Below, in pieces: positions 7,631 to 8,749 of a stretch of 8,749 nt of DNA. This DNA is from an uncultured Eubacteriales bacterium (GTDB lineage Bacteria; Bacillota; Clostridia; Oscillospirales; Acutalibacteraceae), in NCBI GenBank assembly GCA_934444695.1, contig CAKSDF010000077.1, positions 1 through 8,749 of the forward strand, in the 5' to 3' direction. Numbering within the stretch: position 1 is the first letter of the stretch; each line of letters begins with the position of its first letter. A program made the position numbers and the translations under genes. The notes under the pieces were generated by a model that did not search any database, was not told where the DNA came from, and was given only the letters and a program-made list of their open reading frames with translations.

Positions 7631-8327
7631 TTTCCCATATCCTCCTGTAATTTATCGGCGGATATTCGCATATCGGCTCCGCCATATATTCCTTTGTCAC
7701 GGGGTTTTCAGATAAATAACGGGTTATATCGTCTTCCGTATCGAACAGAGTATTTTGCTTTTGTTTTGGCTTTTCATTTGCTTTAAGCAAAACATCAAGG
7801 CGAAAATCACGCCTTTTAAGTTTTGTGCCGAGCATCAAACTCCATTCCGGGAAAATTATCGGAATAGCGGTGTCCTTTTGGTGATCGTCAACACACATAA
7901 GCGTTAAGGCGTTGCCGCATAAAATGTTTTTCTCTAAAATGTACTTAACCGACTTGCAAGTATCGTCATTGCATTGCTTTTTGCAAACCGATTTATATTC
8001 CTTTTCCCAAATGGCATACAGCCGTTTGCGACATTCCTCGGTGTTATCCTGCATAATATCCACACCGTAAATGCTTGAAACAGCAAGCACGGAATACCGA
8101 TCAAAGTCATACGGATTACTTTTATAAAGCCTTTTGGCGGTTGCCAGTTTTCTTGTAAGAATTTCAGCAAGGAAATTGCCGTTGCCACACGCCGGTTCGA
8201 GAAAGCGGCTGTCAATTCGGTCACATTCCTGTGCGACTAAATCGCACATTGCTTTGACCTCACGCTCGGCGGTAAAGACCTCGCCGTGATCGGCAACCCT
8301 CTGCTTTGATTTAACTTGTTTTGTCAC
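7623..8327 (-). CDS. Small SAM-binding methylase subunit; 5' end apparently displaced by inversion
   Basis: This encodes 234 residues from GTG 8327, which follows AGGGGTGA by 8 bases. The frame stays open to 8411, but that extension begins with a TTG inside a terminator hairpin and is not believed in this orientation. The protein has KQRVADHGEVFTAEREV (8-24), then SAM motif I FLEPACGNGNFLAEIL (42-57), then NILCGNALTL (134-143). There is no NPPY; FPEWSLM (159-165) stands where it might be. It thus appears to bind SAM but to lack the catalytic loop, complementary to the NPPY-bearing partner whose gene overlaps it by 8 bases. I recognise this as the short 'subunit M' protein that accompanies Eco57I-type methylases and GIY-YIG helicases in Clostridia. 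If the upstream segment is inverted, the gene gains ATG and 23 codons, giving 257 residues. Confidence 0.8.
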   Translation of the reverse strand: MTKQVKSKQRVADHGEVFTAEREVKAMCDLVAQECDRIDSRFLEPACGNGNFLAEILTRKLATAKRLYKSNPYDFDRYSVLAVSSIYGVDIMQDNTEECRKRLYAIWEKEYKSVCKKQCNDDTCKSVKYILEKNILCGNALTLMCVDDHQKDTAIPIIFPEWSLMLGTKLKRRDFRLDVLLKANEKPKQKQNTLFDTEDDITRYLSENPVTKEYMAEPICEYPPINYRRIWENG

Positions 8328-8351
8328 GCCCTTTATCACCCCTGAATCCGG

Positions 8352-8374
8352 CACATAATACTGATTATGTTGTA
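8352..8374 (-). repeat. Left copy of 23-bp inverted repeat (IR-L)
   Basis: Bases 8352-8374 (starting CACATAATACTGATTATGTT) are the exact reverse complement of 8612-8634. Each copy is itself partly palindromic (ACATAAT-4-ATTATGT), as expected of a tyrosine recombinase site with two half-sites. The copy lies inside the open frame that leads into the methylase gene. Confidence 0.97.
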
Positions 8375-8382
8375 AATCGGGT

Positions 8383-8412
8383 AATAAAAAGACTTGCCGG
8401 AAACCCGGCAAG
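8383..8412 (-). terminator. Minus-strand terminator blocking the restriction operon
   Basis: A perfect 8-bp stem (CTTGCCGG at 8393-8400 with CCGGCAAG at 8405-8412, 4-nt loop) is followed on the minus strand by TCTTTTTATT. It lies about 60 bases upstream of the GTG start of the small methylase subunit, so in the present orientation leftward transcripts should stop before the operon. Confidence 0.88.
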
Positions 8413-8537
8413 CCATAAATGAGTATAAAAAGCCAAGCCTTATTTTACGGGTTAAAAATTACACCCTAAAAAAGGCTTTATTGTGATGTTCAATTCTTGA
8501 CAATTTCGTGTTTTCGCACTTTTCATCACTGTTGTTC

Positions 8538-8566
8538 TTTACATTATCTCGTTTTTGTGCTATAAT
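8538..8566 (+). promoter_or_regulatory. Strong promoter inside the invertible segment, facing away from the operon
   Basis: TTTACA (8538-8543), a 17-bp spacer and a perfect TATAAT (8561-8566). Transcription should start near 8573. In this orientation it reads through the displaced ATG and the right repeat into the terminator at 8635, giving a transcript of only about 90 nt. In the inverted orientation it would drive the methylase/helicase operon. Confidence 0.85.
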
Positions 8567-8589
8567 TCGATATGTATAATATGGGGTAA

Positions 8590-8634
8590 ATGCAGCTACG
8601 AGCATTTAAGATACAACATAATCAGTATTATGTG
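8590..8634 (+). other. Displaced 5' coding end of the small methylase gene
   Basis: The ATG at 8590 begins a frame reading MQLRAFKIQHNQYYV up to the end of the right repeat. In the present orientation it continues into non-homologous sequence (TAADFGGCF onward) and stops at 8722-8724 after 44 residues. Joined by inversion at the repeat, the same frame continues PDSGVIKG and then the methylase TKQVKSKQ. The frame match across the repeat is exact. The ribosome site is weak (GGGG at 8583-8586, only 3 bases before ATG), so translation might start at GTG 8327 even in the ON state. Confidence 0.65.
8612..8634 (+). repeat. Right copy of 23-bp inverted repeat (IR-R)
   Basis: Perfect reverse complement of 8352-8374; ends CAGTATTATGTG. 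The flanks differ immediately outside both copies (CCGG on the left side, ACAGCC on the right side), which sets the repeat boundary at 23 bp. Confidence 0.97.
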
Positions 8635-8661
8635 ACAGCCGCCGATTTCGGTGGCTGTTTT
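8635..8661 (+). terminator. Terminator just outside the right repeat
   Basis: ACAGCCGCC (8635-8643) pairs with GGTGGCTGT (8650-8658) with one G-U pair, and is followed by a short T run (TTTT, 8658-8661). It would end the short transcript from the segment promoter. On the minus strand it lies right after the recombinase stop codon but lacks a T run there. Confidence 0.65.
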
Positions 8662-8749
8662 CATATTATAATACGCATATTTTCCAACTGCTTTTGGTGT
8701 TCCGTGCCTGTTGAGATTATATAAATTCTTGTGGTATTGATACTTGAAT
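8661..8749 (-). CDS. Tyrosine recombinase (invertase/integrase), C-terminal 28 residues
   Basis: On the minus strand a frame enters from the window edge and ends at TGA 8663-8661. The 28 residues read SSINTTRIY, then IISTGTEHQKQLENMRIII. 'HxSIxTTxxY' followed by a short helical tail with a TGTEHQKQL-type sequence is the characteristic end of phage-integrase family recombinases: the residues after the catalytic His of 'GHSSINTT', then the nucleophilic tyrosine (residue 9 of the fragment), then the C-terminal helix. The active-site Arg, Lys and His lie beyond the window. The gene points toward the inverted repeats and ends 27 bp from the right one, so it is the obvious candidate for the enzyme that inverts 8375-8611. 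It was too short to stand out as an open reading frame, and the call rests on the motif alone. Confidence 0.75.
   Translation of the reverse strand, partial: SSINTTRIYIISTGTEHQKQLENMRIII

Larger units (their letters stand above)
8375..8611. other. Predicted invertible promoter segment (237 bp), OFF orientation
   Basis: The segment is enclosed by the perfect 23-bp inverted repeats. It contains a rightward promoter (8538-8566), an ATG (8590) open in frame through the right repeat, a leftward terminator (8383-8412) and an imperfect AT-rich hairpin with GGGT/ACCC core (about 8436-8475). No gene is encoded between 8415 and 8537. Inversion (position x becomes 16986 minus x) puts the -10 at 8425-8420 and the ATG at 8396 on the minus strand, directly in front of the methylase operon, and moves the terminator to the far side. 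A tyrosine recombinase gene ends 27 bp past the right repeat. A non-autonomous transposon-like element with terminal repeats is the main alternative, but no target duplication is seen. Confidence 0.8.

Noticed and set aside
8328..8411. N-terminal extension of the small methylase to a TTG at 8411
   Set aside because: The TTG lies inside a perfect terminator hairpin and has no ribosome site. The open frame there is better explained by the repeat being part of the coding sequence in the other orientation.
8398..8474. Possible leftward promoter for the restriction operon (TTGTCA near 8498 with TAAAGC)
   Set aside because: The -10 is poor, and any transcript would meet an imperfect hairpin and then the perfect terminator at 8383-8412.
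8352..8634. CRISPR repeat pair
   Set aside because: Only two copies, in inverted orientation, 237 bp apart, with no spacer-sized periodicity.
8352..8634. MITE-like transposon with 23-bp terminal repeats
   Set aside because: No target-site duplication is seen, and the exact frame match across the repeats and the promoter/terminator layout fit a switch better. It stays the main alternative.

Overview
The window looks like accessory DNA from an AT-rich, gut-type Clostridia (Bacillota). The evidence is strong AGGAGG-type ribosome binding sites, TTGNNN-17-TATAAT promoters, AT-rich intergenic DNA, and a Tn4451-like pair made of a large serine recombinase followed by a TnpV-type protein. No housekeeping gene is visible.

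Layout. Bases 1-1034 (+) are the C-terminal part of a large serine recombinase. Bases 1035-1298 are non-coding, with a perfect 16-bp inverted repeat and three copies of the decamer TGTTCATAAC. Bases 1299-1679 (+) encode a TnpV family protein, followed by a terminator. A near-consensus promoter at 1840-1868 then drives an AT-rich (+) operon: a small XRE/Cro-type regulator (1893-2156), a putative PD-(D/E)xK nuclease with an inserted winged helix (2134-2856), and the stump of a protein kinase-like gene (2867-3064). The stump runs into a bidirectional terminator at 3008-3051.

Bases 3117-8327 (-) are a restriction-modification-like operon of three tightly overlapping genes. In transcription order they are a small SAM-binding methylase subunit with no NPPY motif, an Eco57I-type N6-adenine methyltransferase with NPPY, and a 965-aa GIY-YIG nuclease/SF2 helicase fusion.

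The most interesting part lies upstream of this operon. Two perfect 23-bp inverted repeats (8352-8374 and 8612-8634) enclose a 237-bp segment. The segment holds a strong promoter that points away from the operon and a terminator that blocks entry into it. Just outside the right repeat is the 3' end of a tyrosine recombinase gene (8661-8749, minus strand). If the segment is inverted on paper, the promoter faces the operon and the terminator moves out of the way. An ATG now at 8590 (+) also joins in frame to the methylase gene, adding 23 residues. I infer a phase-variable, invertible promoter-plus-start-codon switch controlling the restriction-modification operon, captured here in the OFF orientation. 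Invertible promoters and phase-variable restriction systems are known in general. I derived this arrangement from the sequence and have not matched it to a described locus.
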